Shown one piece after another: positions 1-6,853 of a stretch of DNA of 9,675 nucleotides. The DNA comes from Gammaproteobacteria bacterium. GTDB lineage: Bacteria > Pseudomonadota > Gammaproteobacteria > SZUA-140. Position numbers and translations under genes: made by a program. The stretch covers positions 1-9,675 of the forward strand of contig JALWQD010000009.1 of assembly GCA_026994735.1 (NCBI GenBank), read 5' to 3'. Below the pieces are notes generated by a model. That model was not told the DNA's origin and did not search any database. It saw nothing but the letters and a program-made list of their open reading frames with translations. Every line of letters starts with the position of its first letter. Position 1 is the first letter of the stretch.

Positions 1-344
1 TCTCTGTCGATGGCACGTACACGAACGCGAGCCGCACGAACAACCTGTTCATAGATGCCGGGCACAGAAAGACAGCCCTCTTCCATCTGTTCTTCATCTT
101 CACTGGCAATGACTTCCGGGTTTACCAAGGCCAAAGGCGTATTCTTCTCCTCACTGACATCAACAACAATGACACGCTTGCTGACATTCACCTGAGGTGC
201 CGCCAGACCGACACCGGGAGCATCGTACATTGTCTCCAGCATATCGTCGATCAGTCGTACGGTTGCAGCATCAACAGCAGCAACCGCTTTTGCCGGACGG
301 CGCAAACGTTCATCCGGGTAATGTAATATCGTTAACAGGGCCAT
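1..344 (-). CDS. def: Peptide deformylase, N-terminal part (cut by window edge)
   Basis: This enzyme removes the N-formyl group from the initiator methionine of nascent proteins in the cytoplasm, using a bound metal ion. The visible 114 residues start MALLTILHYP and contain motif I, GVGLAAPQ, at residues 44-51 and motif II, EEGCLSVPG, around residues 88-96. Cys91 of motif II is a metal ligand. The third motif, HExxH, which supplies the other two ligands, would lie beyond position 1. The ATG at 344 is preceded by a weak purine-rich stretch (GAAGAAAA). The gene diverges from the LysM gene across a 226-base gap (345-570) that must hold both promoters; I saw no convincing -35/-10 pair there. The def/LysM divergent pair is a familiar gammaproteobacterial arrangement. 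Identity is very secure; the truncation is only the window boundary. Confidence 0.97.
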   Translation of the reverse strand, partial: MALLTILHYPDERLRRPAKAVAAVDAATVRLIDDMLETMYDAPGVGLAAPQVNVSKRVIVVDVSEEKNTPLALVNPEVIASEDEEQMEEGCLSVPGIYEQVVRAARVRVRAIDR

Positions 345-570
345 TTTTCTTCAATATCCAGTTAATTGTCATCGAGATCGGCTGGCTCACCACTATGCCG
401 GCAAAATCTATCATAAGCACCGATAAAATGGCAGATTAGCCAAGGACTGAACAATCGCGTAAAACTGCCGATATAGGATCATAAGTAGACGATCATCGCC
501 AGATAAAGATGGCTCAAACTGTCATTTTTCTCTTGCTGGTTTCCTGTTATCACTGAAAAAAGGTCTTGCA

Positions 571-1611
571 ATGCCCCTTACCAAGCGCCTGCTATGCCTC
601 ATCCTTGCCCTTATTGTCAGCTCACTGGCGATAGCCGATAATTTGCGCCTGCGCGCTGATCATCCAAATCGCTATATTGTCCAGAAGGGCGACACCCTCT
701 GGGATATTTCGGGTCGTTTCCTTGAAGATCCATGGCGTTGGCCGGATATCTGGCAGGTAAACCCAGAAATTGATAACCCGCATCTGATTTTCCCCGGCGA
801 CATCATCGACCTTTATTATCGAAATGGCCGCCCTGAATTGCGTCTTCAACTCCACAGCCGTCCCCTGAAGAAACTGTCCCCAAGCGGCCGTATCAGTCAA
901 CTACCGATGGCCATTACAACCCTGCCTGCCGATACCATTCGCCAATTCCTGAAAAGACCACGCATCCTGACACGCGAAGAACTTGACCATTCAGCCTATA
1001 TTGTCGCCAATGAGGGTGGCCACTTGATCAGCGCCACGGACCACAAGGTTTATGTGCGTGGAATCAAGAAAGATGATGGCCAGCGCTTTGTCGTCATTCA
1101 TGAAGGCAAGACCTATCGCGACCCTGACGATGATGACCGTATTCTTGGGTATGAGGCCCTTACTGTCGCCGATGGTCAGCTACAGGCAAAGGGGGATCCT
1201 GCGGTTATCTACCTGACCAAGTCAACCCGCGAAGTCCTCATCGATGACCGTGTTTTAGCAGCCGATGACAGCCAGGATATCCTCCCTTACTTTACGCCCC
1301 ATGCGCCTGCAAGCACTATCAAGGGTGAAATACTCGCTGTCCTCGATGGCATTTCCCGTATCGGGCAATACAATACAGTGGTCATTGATAAAGGACTGAA
1401 GGATGGTATGGATGCCGGCATGGTACTGGCCATCTTCCAGACGGGTGAGACAATCGCTGACGCTCGTGATGACGCTGAGGGTGAAGTCAAGCTTCCGGAT
1501 GAACGCGCCGGGACAATAATGATCGTACGCGCCTTTGAAAATCTCAGTTATGCGCTGGTCATGCGGGCAACACGCGACATGCAAATTGGTGATCAAATCA
1601 GAAACCCGTGA
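571..1611 (+). CDS. Exported LysM-domain protein, def-linked
   Basis: This 346-residue protein probably acts in the periplasm or at the cell wall. It starts with a signal peptide (residues 1-22, hydrophobic core LLCLILALIVSSLA, likely cleavage after AIA). One LysM module follows at about residues 33-81, with the typical YIVQKGDTLWDIS start and the PGD end. LysM modules bind N-acetylglucosamine-containing glycans, so peptidoglycan attachment is expected. The remaining 260 residues form a mixed alpha/beta region without a motif I can name. The stretch from about residue 250, with VVIDKGLKDGMDAGMVLAI, resembles small beta-barrel regions of other envelope proteins. The ATG at 571 has an AAAGG Shine-Dalgarno about 7 bases upstream. 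In Pseudomonas-type genomes dprA usually follows this gene, but it does not here. The exact role of the family is not known to me. Confidence 0.9.
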   Translation: MPLTKRLLCLILALIVSSLAIADNLRLRADHPNRYIVQKGDTLWDISGRFLEDPWRWPDIWQVNPEIDNPHLIFPGDIIDLYYRNGRPELRLQLHSRPLKKLSPSGRISQLPMAITTLPADTIRQFLKRPRILTREELDHSAYIVANEGGHLISATDHKVYVRGIKKDDGQRFVVIHEGKTYRDPDDDDRILGYEALTVADGQLQAKGDPAVIYLTKSTREVLIDDRVLAADDSQDILPYFTPHAPASTIKGEILAVLDGISRIGQYNTVVIDKGLKDGMDAGMVLAIFQTGETIADARDDAEGEVKLPDERAGTIMIVRAFENLSYALVMRATRDMQIGDQIRNP

Positions 1612-1720
1612 CCATCGGCAAAGACTGGCAAAGTGACTGCAGAGCGCGCGGAAGTGCTGCCAAGCAAGAACTCATCGTTGGATCACACGGCATGCGCATT
1701 AAGCGGATCATGGCGGCCTT

Positions 1721-1744
1721 GCTGTGTTGACTTAATCACACAGC
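1721..1744. terminator. Weak hairpin between convergent genes
   Basis: GCTGTGT (1721-1727) pairs with ACACAGC (1738-1744) around a 10-base loop, a 7-bp stem. A flanking GGCC at 1715-1718 can pair with GGCC at 1751-1754 to lengthen the structure across an internal loop. It lies between the ends of the LysM gene (1611) and the potassium channel gene (1796), where a bidirectional terminator would be expected. Neither strand has a clear U-tract after the stem, so intrinsic termination is uncertain. Confidence 0.3.
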
Positions 1745-1795
1745 GACTGCGGCCAAAGCCCTTGTCAGTACCTGACGATAAAACCAGGCACTCGT

Positions 1796-2893
1796 TTAGA
1801 GAGCATTCAAGACTGCAAGCATTCTTTCCTCTGTCGGTATTGCGCCGCTGCGTACCAATAAAATAATCCCTTGCCCCGTCACCCGCGTATCAGGCTGGGG
1901 ATTACAAACCGTTTGCCCTTGACTATCGACATAGGCCAATGGTGTACCACAACGGTCACGGATCATAGCGCAGGCAATCTCACTCCAGCTCTGTCCGTTC
2001 AGTGGCAGGTCATAACGCCGTGTATGGTCCCCCTCATAGACGAAAAGATTCTCAAGAATGGTTTCTGAGCCCGGAGCAACAAGCGCTCTGACAAGGATTT
2101 CCGGATAGGCACGTGATGGTCGCATAACCTGGTCTGCACCGGCCGCTAAAAAGCGTGTGCGATTCTCATCGGCTACACATTCGGCAATAATCGCCGCCTT
2201 CTTCACTCCGGATTCCTGCAAGCGGTGGAGAATATCAAAGGTGATCGCGTCTGAACTCTGTTCGTATTCTTCCTTACTGATAACAATAATTGCCCGTGCG
2301 GTTGCTGGCGATACCTGCTGAAGACTGGCAAAACTGTCAATGCTTCCATTGTGGTGCACCATGCCCAGATCACGGAGACTCTCTGGCAAGCCATCAGGGT
2401 ATTCACGTGTCAGTAAAAGAATAGGCGTTTCGCAATACCCTTCATGCTGGCGTAACTGACCAACCAGACGTTGAAAGTATTCACTGCCACCGTGTGCCGG
2501 GGTATTAATAATGAGGATGTGCCCTTCCATATTCCATTCCCAGTTACCTTTCAACATGCGCTCACGCCGACCGCGCCTCATTTCAAAATACTCGCCGGCG
2601 AAATTGGCCAGAATAAAGATCCCGCCGACAAAAAGAAGGCTGACTGTTGCCACCCGCCCTGCCAGTGTCTGTGCTGACAAATCACCGTAACCAACCGTTG
2701 TCGCCGTGGTCAATGTCAACCAAATGGCATCCCCCAGCGAGAGACCTTCGAAAGACACCATTAGCGCTGTGTGCAAGAGAAGAATCGCTAACAGGTACAA
2801 CAACGAGCGTAATGACAAACGTCCAATTTCCAGGCGGCCGAGATAGATGGCCCTGGATTTACGGCGATGCAAGAGACGGTCGAGGAGTATCAC
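1796..2893 (-). CDS. Two-TM potassium channel with cytoplasmic RCK region
   Basis: This 365-residue inner-membrane protein has the layout of a prokaryotic K+ channel. TM1 is at about residues 30-47, the pore helix at 54-65, the selectivity filter TVGYGD at 66-71 and TM2 at about 81-103. A basic linker (RRGRRERMLKG) leads to a cytoplasmic RCK (TrkA-N-like) region at about 124-270 and a TrkA-C-like region at about 280-350. It should form a tetrameric K+-selective pore gated by the RCK ring. The Rossmann-like start GHILIINTPAHGG lacks the usual GxGxxG dinucleotide motif, so NAD(H) binding is doubtful. The start is GTG at 2893, and its GTGA overlaps the TGA stop of the upstream gene, which points to translational coupling; only a distant AGGTGAG precedes it. 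It is the last gene of the block. Channel identity is secure; the gating ligand is unknown. Confidence 0.92.
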   Translation of the reverse strand: MILLDRLLHRRKSRAIYLGRLEIGRLSLRSLLYLLAILLLHTALMVSFEGLSLGDAIWLTLTTATTVGYGDLSAQTLAGRVATVSLLFVGGIFILANFAGEYFEMRRGRRERMLKGNWEWNMEGHILIINTPAHGGSEYFQRLVGQLRQHEGYCETPILLLTREYPDGLPESLRDLGMVHHNGSIDSFASLQQVSPATARAIIVISKEEYEQSSDAITFDILHRLQESGVKKAAIIAECVADENRTRFLAAGADQVMRPSRAYPEILVRALVAPGSETILENLFVYEGDHTRRYDLPLNGQSWSEIACAMIRDRCGTPLAYVDSQGQTVCNPQPDTRVTGQGIILLVRSGAIPTEERMLAVLNAL

Positions 2894-3222
2894 TTGTCCG
2901 GATTGCTCACCTGGGCGAACGCATAAAGGTCTTGCATCACTTTCCGCTTAATGGCCAATCTATCATCTTCTTCAAGATGATAATGTTGTGCCAGAGACTT
3001 AAAGTCATTTTCTGATAATGACACCGTTAACCGTGGTCTGACAGGCCTGCCGGCAACAGGCAGTTTAATAATTTCCCGGATCATATCGGATGGCGACAAG
3101 CCTTTGCGAATAGCTTCAAGACGAACAGCACGGGCAAGTTCTTCGCTGGTATCAAAGGCCATTTGTACAGCACGTATCGCACGCTCTGAAGCGGGCCAAC
3201 GTTTTTTCAATGCTCTTTTCAT
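2890..3222 (-). CDS. Small protein, probable tandem ribbon-helix-helix
   Basis: This encodes a basic 110-residue protein that I do not recognise by name. Two segments each look like a strand followed by two helices. The first is at about residues 18-54 (strand VQMAFD, helix from SEELARAVR, then GLSPSDMIREIIKL). The second is at about 63-102 (strand RLTVSL, helix from SENDFKSLAQ, helix RLAIKRKVMQDLYAF). The first matches the pattern of ribbon-helix-helix DNA-binding proteins well; the second is a weaker match. A single chain with two such units could form the DNA-binding fold without dimerising, and might regulate the operon. The ATG at 3222 was chosen because its ATGA overlaps the TGA stop of yjfK. 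A GTG at 3252 in the same frame would add ten residues and cannot be excluded. The 3' end overlaps the channel start (GTGA). The DNA-binding role is inferred from pattern only. Confidence 0.75.
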   Translation of the reverse strand: MKRALKKRWPASERAIRAVQMAFDTSEELARAVRLEAIRKGLSPSDMIREIIKLPVAGRPVRPRLTVSLSENDFKSLAQHYHLEEDDRLAIKRKVMQDLYAFAQVSNPDK

Positions 3223-3863
3223 CGCGCAGAGGCCGTCTGCCCTGCCGGCCACAACTCTTCAATCAAAGTGGTTTCTGTCATGATAGAGACCATCACCTCA
3301 TCGCCACTATCATAGACCTCAAAGACCATTGCCCGACTATCGTCATCATTGGTCAGACAGTAATAATCGAGATCTTCAGCACCATCTTGCGGCAGAGATT
3401 GCCCGCGATAATCTCCCGTGAAGAATTCTCCCGGCAAGGAAAACACCGTACGCTCATATTCATCAGCAAACCAGCCTTCAAGGTCGGCAGGAACGGCAGA
3501 CAAAGATTGTAAGTGCAGACGCGCCGAGCCAGCCTCATTATCAAAGATTGCCGCTAACTCATCGCCATCAAAAAGTGCCTTGATTTCGCCGGGTTTCAGT
3601 TTCGCCGATAGCCAGAGTCGTTTTTCTCCATCCTCATTCGTGATACTGAGAAAAAGAGTCCGTGAACAATGACCACGTAATACAAATTCGCTTTCCTGCT
3701 CTCCTTGATAGCAATAAGTATTGACGGCTTCGACAACAAAACGCTGGCCAGCAAGGTAGCCTGGGGCATAGAGTTTGAAGCGAACGATATCGCCCAGGTC
3801 AAGTGCATCGGGCTCATCCAAACGTCTTTCTTTCTTAGCAAACAAGCGACCAAAGATACCCAT
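3219..3863 (-). CDS. yjfK: DUF2491 family protein, YjfK-like
   Basis: This 214-residue protein is close in length to E. coli YjfK (about 219 residues). It is acidic and mostly beta-rich by appearance, with no signal peptide and no transmembrane helix, so it is probably cytoplasmic or peripherally membrane-bound. The N-terminus MGIFGRLFAKKERR could form a short amphipathic basic helix much like that of the PspA homologue next door. Family-like segments include LDLGDIVRF (21-29) and DEYERTVFSLPGEFF (134-148). No catalytic motif can be seen and the molecular function is unknown. The start at 3863 is preferred over the longer frame because TGAGGT lies 4-9 bases upstream, overlapping the yjfJ stop codon seven bases away. 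The stop overlaps the next start as ATGA. Assignment rests on sequence character plus the yjfI-yjfJ-yjfK order, which matches E. coli. Confidence 0.85.
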   Translation of the reverse strand: MGIFGRLFAKKERRLDEPDALDLGDIVRFKLYAPGYLAGQRFVVEAVNTYCYQGEQESEFVLRGHCSRTLFLSITNEDGEKRLWLSAKLKPGEIKALFDGDELAAIFDNEAGSARLHLQSLSAVPADLEGWFADEYERTVFSLPGEFFTGDYRGQSLPQDGAEDLDYYCLTNDDDSRAMVFEVYDSGDEVMVSIMTETTLIEELWPAGQTASAR

Positions 3864-3870
3864 GCTTACC

Positions 3871-4566
3871 TCAGTTAACTGCGGCCTTGCGTTTGAGACG
3901 TGCCAACACGTCGCTACCAGCCTTCTCGGCATCAGCAATCCCGGCCCCTTTCAGCTTCGCTTCAAGGGACTCGCTACCGATTTCAGCATCCAGACTCGAG
4001 GCTGCATCCATACGATCATAATGCGTCTGCTGGCGTTGCTTGATCCTTTCCAGCGAGGCCTTGGCATCGAGTAAACGTGTTGCGCCTGCGCCATAGTTAT
4101 CCGAGATAGAGCGGGTCGCTTTTTGCACGCTTTCAGTTGTCCGCACCATCGCCAATTCACGCTCGTGTTGACGGATAGTGCCTTCTGTCTGCTTCATAAT
4201 ACTCTTGAGCCGGCGGGTATGAGCAACGAATTGTTCTCTGGCAGCCTTTTGCGAGTCCTGCTCCGTTTCGATTTCGGCAATCTTTTCGGCCACTTCCTGA
4301 GCCAGATCCTCGTGTCCCTTGCTCAAAGCGTCGAGGGCATAACCCTCATACTTGACCAGTTCATCTGCAAGCCGCTTGATTTCACGCTCTGCCTGCATTT
4401 CCTTGGCCATGACCGCCGTCAGATCCTGCTTTGCCCGGGCAAGATTATTCTTCGCATCTTCAATTTCCTGTTCGTAGATGCGAATCGCATTCATATCAAC
4501 AACGGCTTCACCCACTTCACGGGCACCCCCACGAACGGCAGTAATCAATTTTTTAAAGAGTCCCAT
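3871..4566 (-). CDS. yjfJ: PspA/IM30 (ESCRT-III-like) family protein, YjfJ-like
   Basis: This 231-residue protein is nearly all alpha-helical. It has a short amphipathic N-terminal helix (MGLFKKLITAVRGG) and then long charged heptad-rich helices at about residues 30-145, the coiled-coil hairpin typical of PspA, IM30/Vipp1 and ESCRT-III proteins. Shorter helices follow to the basic C-terminus. Family members polymerise on the inner leaflet of the cytoplasmic membrane and stabilise or remodel it under stress. Length matches E. coli YjfJ. PspA itself pairs with PspF, PspB and PspC, and none of these is present here; DUF2170 and DUF2491 partners flank it instead, as in the yjf locus. The ATG at 4566 was chosen over one at 4578 because GAGG sits 6 bases upstream of it and MGLF is the family start. 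It follows yjfI by 44 bases, a gap containing a 6-bp inverted repeat (CTAACG/CGTTAG) that reaches the yjfI stop. Confidence 0.93.
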   Translation of the reverse strand: MGLFKKLITAVRGGAREVGEAVVDMNAIRIYEQEIEDAKNNLARAKQDLTAVMAKEMQAEREIKRLADELVKYEGYALDALSKGHEDLAQEVAEKIAEIETEQDSQKAAREQFVAHTRRLKSIMKQTEGTIRQHERELAMVRTTESVQKATRSISDNYGAGATRLLDAKASLERIKQRQQTHYDRMDAASSLDAEIGSESLEAKLKGAGIADAEKAGSDVLARLKRKAAVN

Positions 4567-4610
4567 AATGATCCTCATCTGGCTAAAAGTGACTAACGGT
4601 CTCGTTAACG

Positions 4611-5027
4611 TTAGCGAAGAAATTCCGACAAAGCATCGATGGCATCAACAGCATTGTCACTCAGTGTTGCCAGTTCATGGGCTATTTCAATCGCTGTGGT
4701 ATGAACAGAGATAGCACCAAAAACGGCATATTTATTACCAATACGACCAAAACTCGAGAGTGGCATGGGGATATTCATATCCAGCATTGCCTCCAATAAT
4801 TCCAGTTTGGCATCAGCCTCAATTTCATCTTCACCCCAGAGATAGCAAATACAGAGAATCTGGCTATCACTGGCAGTCACGAAGACGGGTAATTCTTCCT
4901 GACCATTGATAATGACCTGAATAACCTCATCATCACCCGGTAATGGTTGAATATCAAAATCAGCTCCCTTGCGGGTTTCCTCGTCGAGAGCGCCTACTCC
5001 CTGCATCAGGGTCTTCAGTGACGGCAT
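4611..5027 (-). CDS. yjfI: DUF2170 family protein, YjfI-like
   Basis: This acidic 138-residue protein is similar in length to E. coli YjfI (about 133 residues). It has no signal peptide or membrane segment and is presumably cytoplasmic. Family-like segments are the beta-rich middle (LPVFVTASDSQILCICYLW, 47-64), MNIPMPLSSFGRIG at 84-97 and YAVFGAISV at 100-108, followed by a C-terminal helix. Its biochemical function is not known. By position it is a conserved partner of the PspA-like YjfJ. The ATG at 5027 has an excellent GAGGAG Shine-Dalgarno about 7 bases upstream. A sigma70-like promoter lies directly upstream, so this is likely the first gene of a separately startable yjfI-yjfJ-yjfK-RHH-channel transcript. 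Recognition rests on length, segment pattern and gene order. Confidence 0.85.
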   Translation of the reverse strand: MPSLKTLMQGVGALDEETRKGADFDIQPLPGDDEVIQVIINGQEELPVFVTASDSQILCICYLWGEDEIEADAKLELLEAMLDMNIPMPLSSFGRIGNKYAVFGAISVHTTAIEIAHELATLSDNAVDAIDALSEFLR

Positions 5028-5053
5028 TGTTGTCTCCTCATGGATGAATTTAG

Positions 5054-5082
5054 ACTATGGGGGCAATGACATATTATGTCAA
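5054..5082 (-). promoter_or_regulatory. Sigma70-like promoter for the yjfI segment
   Basis: On the minus strand a perfect TTGACA -35 box (5082-5077) is followed after 17 bases by CATAGT (5059-5054), which matches four of six -10 positions. Transcription would start about 20 bases before the GAGGAG ribosome-binding site of yjfI. It lies in the 103-base space between the spermidine-synthase-like gene and yjfI, the largest gap inside the block. This suggests that the last five genes can be transcribed independently of the first three. Confidence 0.6.
5067..5081. promoter_or_regulatory. 15-bp perfect dyad, candidate operator
   Basis: TGACATATTATGTCA is a perfect inverted repeat with 7-bp arms around one central base. 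It covers all but one base of the -35 box of the yjfI promoter, the position expected for a repressor that blocks RNA polymerase. The binding protein is unknown. The small ribbon-helix-helix-like protein encoded downstream is one candidate, by proximity only. Confidence 0.5.
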
Positions 5083-5130
5083 GGCCGAGGGTAAATTATT
5101 TCAACACTCCCTGCGATACCAGTGCTGACA

Positions 5131-6837
5131 TCAGGAATCATTTTCACGTCGCCAACCACGGCGATAATAGTCATAGAGTACGGTACTGTTAAGACGATTG
5201 ATGTTGATAAGTTGTTGTTCGTCGAAGAAACCCTTGGGGAAGGCAAAGGCCGCCAGCAGCCACTCTTTTGTTGACCAGCCATCATCTATCGGTAATTGTG
5301 GCAATTGCCGCAGACGTTGACTGACAGGGCGCCCGGCCGGAACAGCAATAGTCCAGCCCCACTCACCAAAAGAAGGCACATTAGCGTGGTATTGCTCAAC
5401 ATGGGCAAAGCCTGCCGCCGCCAGGGTGCGACCAATGGACAGGAAAGCCTCCCGCGCATGATAGGGGGATGTCGACTGTGTCACCAGAGCCCCGTCGGGC
5501 GACAACAGCCGCGCCAGTTTCTGGTAAAAACGTGTTGAATAAAGCTTGCCAATATCGGGATGATTGGGATCAGGCAAATCAATAATAATCGTATCAAAAT
5601 AGCGCCCGGAACGAATCAATTCATCAACGCGGTTATAAGCATCACCAAGCATCAGTTGTACTCTCGGGTCAGTCAACGCATGTTCATTAAGCTCAAGCAA
5701 AGGTGCGTTTATCACCGCCCCCTGCTGGCGTCGGGGATGACTAAAAAAATCGACCAGCTCAATATCGAGGTCAATCAGAGTCACATTATCGGGCTGCCAA
5801 CGCAGAACATCACGTAATGCCAAGCCATCACCACCGCCAATAATCAAGATCTTTCCGTGTCGGGAAGAAGCCGCCATCGCAGGATAGGTCAACAACGCAT
5901 GATAAATACGTTCATCACGACTGGAGAACTGGCTATGGCCATTGATATAAAGGGCATACACCGGGGCAATGGCAGGATCCATAATACGCCGGGTCACCAC
6001 CACATGCTGATAGCGTGTGTGGGTCTGAAAGATCACGGTATCCTTGTAGAGCATGTCCTCCATTGCGGCTTCCCAGCGGGGGCCATTGAAACCTACCAGC
6101 AGGACCACAACTGTTGCCAGAAAATGTCCGCATGCCAGCCATGGCCAGGCCTGGATATGTTGCCGATAGCGAATAAAGAACAATACTCCCATGAGCAGGT
6201 TGGCGCCAGCAACAAGAGCAGCAGCATAGCTGACTTCCAGACGCATCATAAAAATGACAAACAGTGTTGCACCGATTCCGGCACCGATATAATCGGCCCC
6301 ATAGATTGTTCCGGTATTGTGCTCGAGACGGGTTTTGTGGATAGCCTCTCGTACCCTCGCGATCAGTGGGATTTCAGCACCAATCAGGATGCCCAGAAAA
6401 AAAGCCAGCAGGTAAGGCAACCAAACTGCCGCTCGCTGCAGCAGACGGATTATCCCACCGTCCGGATGAACATCGGCGACGCCATAGGTGAAAGCAATGA
6501 GATTGGGTAACACAGTGGTCGCTGTAATTGCTGCTGCTGTCAGCAATATTGCTATAGCTCCCATCAGGGCAATCAGTAATTCCAGCCAGGCAAAACCGCT
6601 AAATGGGCAACGTATTCGCCCAGCGGCAAAAGCGCCGATACCCATCGCCGTAATCATGATGGTAAAGACAGCAAAAATTGCCTGTTCTGCAGCGCCCAGT
6701 ACGCGGGCAGCGTAGTGTGAGAGCAAAAACTCGTAGATCAGGCCACAGCCGGCCAGGACAAGCATAATCACCAATAACAACAGGTCATCAAAGATGAATT
6801 GCTGTTTCTTCACCACCGGTGTATCTGTCGCAGACAT
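5131..6837 (-). CDS. Membrane-anchored spermidine-synthase-like protein
   Basis: This 568-residue protein has seven or eight transmembrane helices in residues about 18-250, then a cytoplasmic spermidine-synthase (SpeE) fold at about 270-500 and a tail of about 65 residues. The enzyme domain shows YQHVVVT (276-282), LYINGHSQFSSRDERIYH (296-313), the nucleotide-binding loop IIGGGDG (332-338), LIDLD (354-358), GDAY (398-401) and the active-site-like DLPDP (420-424). Soluble homologues transfer aminopropyl groups from decarboxylated S-adenosylmethionine to putrescine. The acceptor here is not known, and no other polyamine gene is in the window. The signature reads YHALLTYP where YHExLxHP is more usual. 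The ATG at 6837 is preferred over an upstream in-frame TTG at 6873 that would overlap the previous gene, although its Shine-Dalgarno is weak. Fold assignment is secure; substrate is open. Confidence 0.88.
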   Translation of the reverse strand: MSATDTPVVKKQQFIFDDLLLLVIMLVLAGCGLIYEFLLSHYAARVLGAAEQAIFAVFTIMITAMGIGAFAAGRIRCPFSGFAWLELLIALMGAIAILLTAAAITATTVLPNLIAFTYGVADVHPDGGIIRLLQRAAVWLPYLLAFFLGILIGAEIPLIARVREAIHKTRLEHNTGTIYGADYIGAGIGATLFVIFMMRLEVSYAAALVAGANLLMGVLFFIRYRQHIQAWPWLACGHFLATVVVLLVGFNGPRWEAAMEDMLYKDTVIFQTHTRYQHVVVTRRIMDPAIAPVYALYINGHSQFSSRDERIYHALLTYPAMAASSRHGKILIIGGGDGLALRDVLRWQPDNVTLIDLDIELVDFFSHPRRQQGAVINAPLLELNEHALTDPRVQLMLGDAYNRVDELIRSGRYFDTIIIDLPDPNHPDIGKLYSTRFYQKLARLLSPDGALVTQSTSPYHAREAFLSIGRTLAAAGFAHVEQYHANVPSFGEWGWTIAVPAGRPVSQRLRQLPQLPIDDGWSTKEWLLAAFAFPKGFFDEQQLININRLNSTVLYDYYRRGWRRENDS

Positions 6838-6853
6838 TGCTCTGCTCAGAGCA

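Noticed and set aside
197..439. Open frame of 80 codons on the plus strand
   Set aside because: Its first half is antisense to peptide deformylase and the rest is intergenic; no Shine-Dalgarno or recognisable protein.
1608..1730. 40-codon frame from a GTG overlapping the LysM stop (GTGA), considered as a dprA remnant or small coupled gene
   Set aside because: The translation shows no DprA-like segment and no domain, and there is no ribosome-binding site.
1762..1778. Small hairpin GTCAG-TAC-CTGAC just after the channel stop
   Set aside because: Only 5 firm base pairs with a 3-base loop and no T-run on either strand, so too weak to call a terminator.
4123..4596. Open frame of 157 codons on the plus strand
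   Set aside because: Antisense to the PspA-family gene, and the translation has no family features.
4593..4614. 6-bp inverted repeat CTAACG/CGTTAG between yjfI and yjfJ
   Set aside because: Short stem with a 10-base loop and no U-tract, inside what looks like one transcript; not supportable as a terminator.
5857..6510. Open frame of 217 codons on the plus strand
   Set aside because: It lies wholly antisense to the spermidine-synthase-like gene, whose motifs are unmistakable. Its translation is His/Gln/Ile-rich with no recognisable domain and no good ribosome-binding site.
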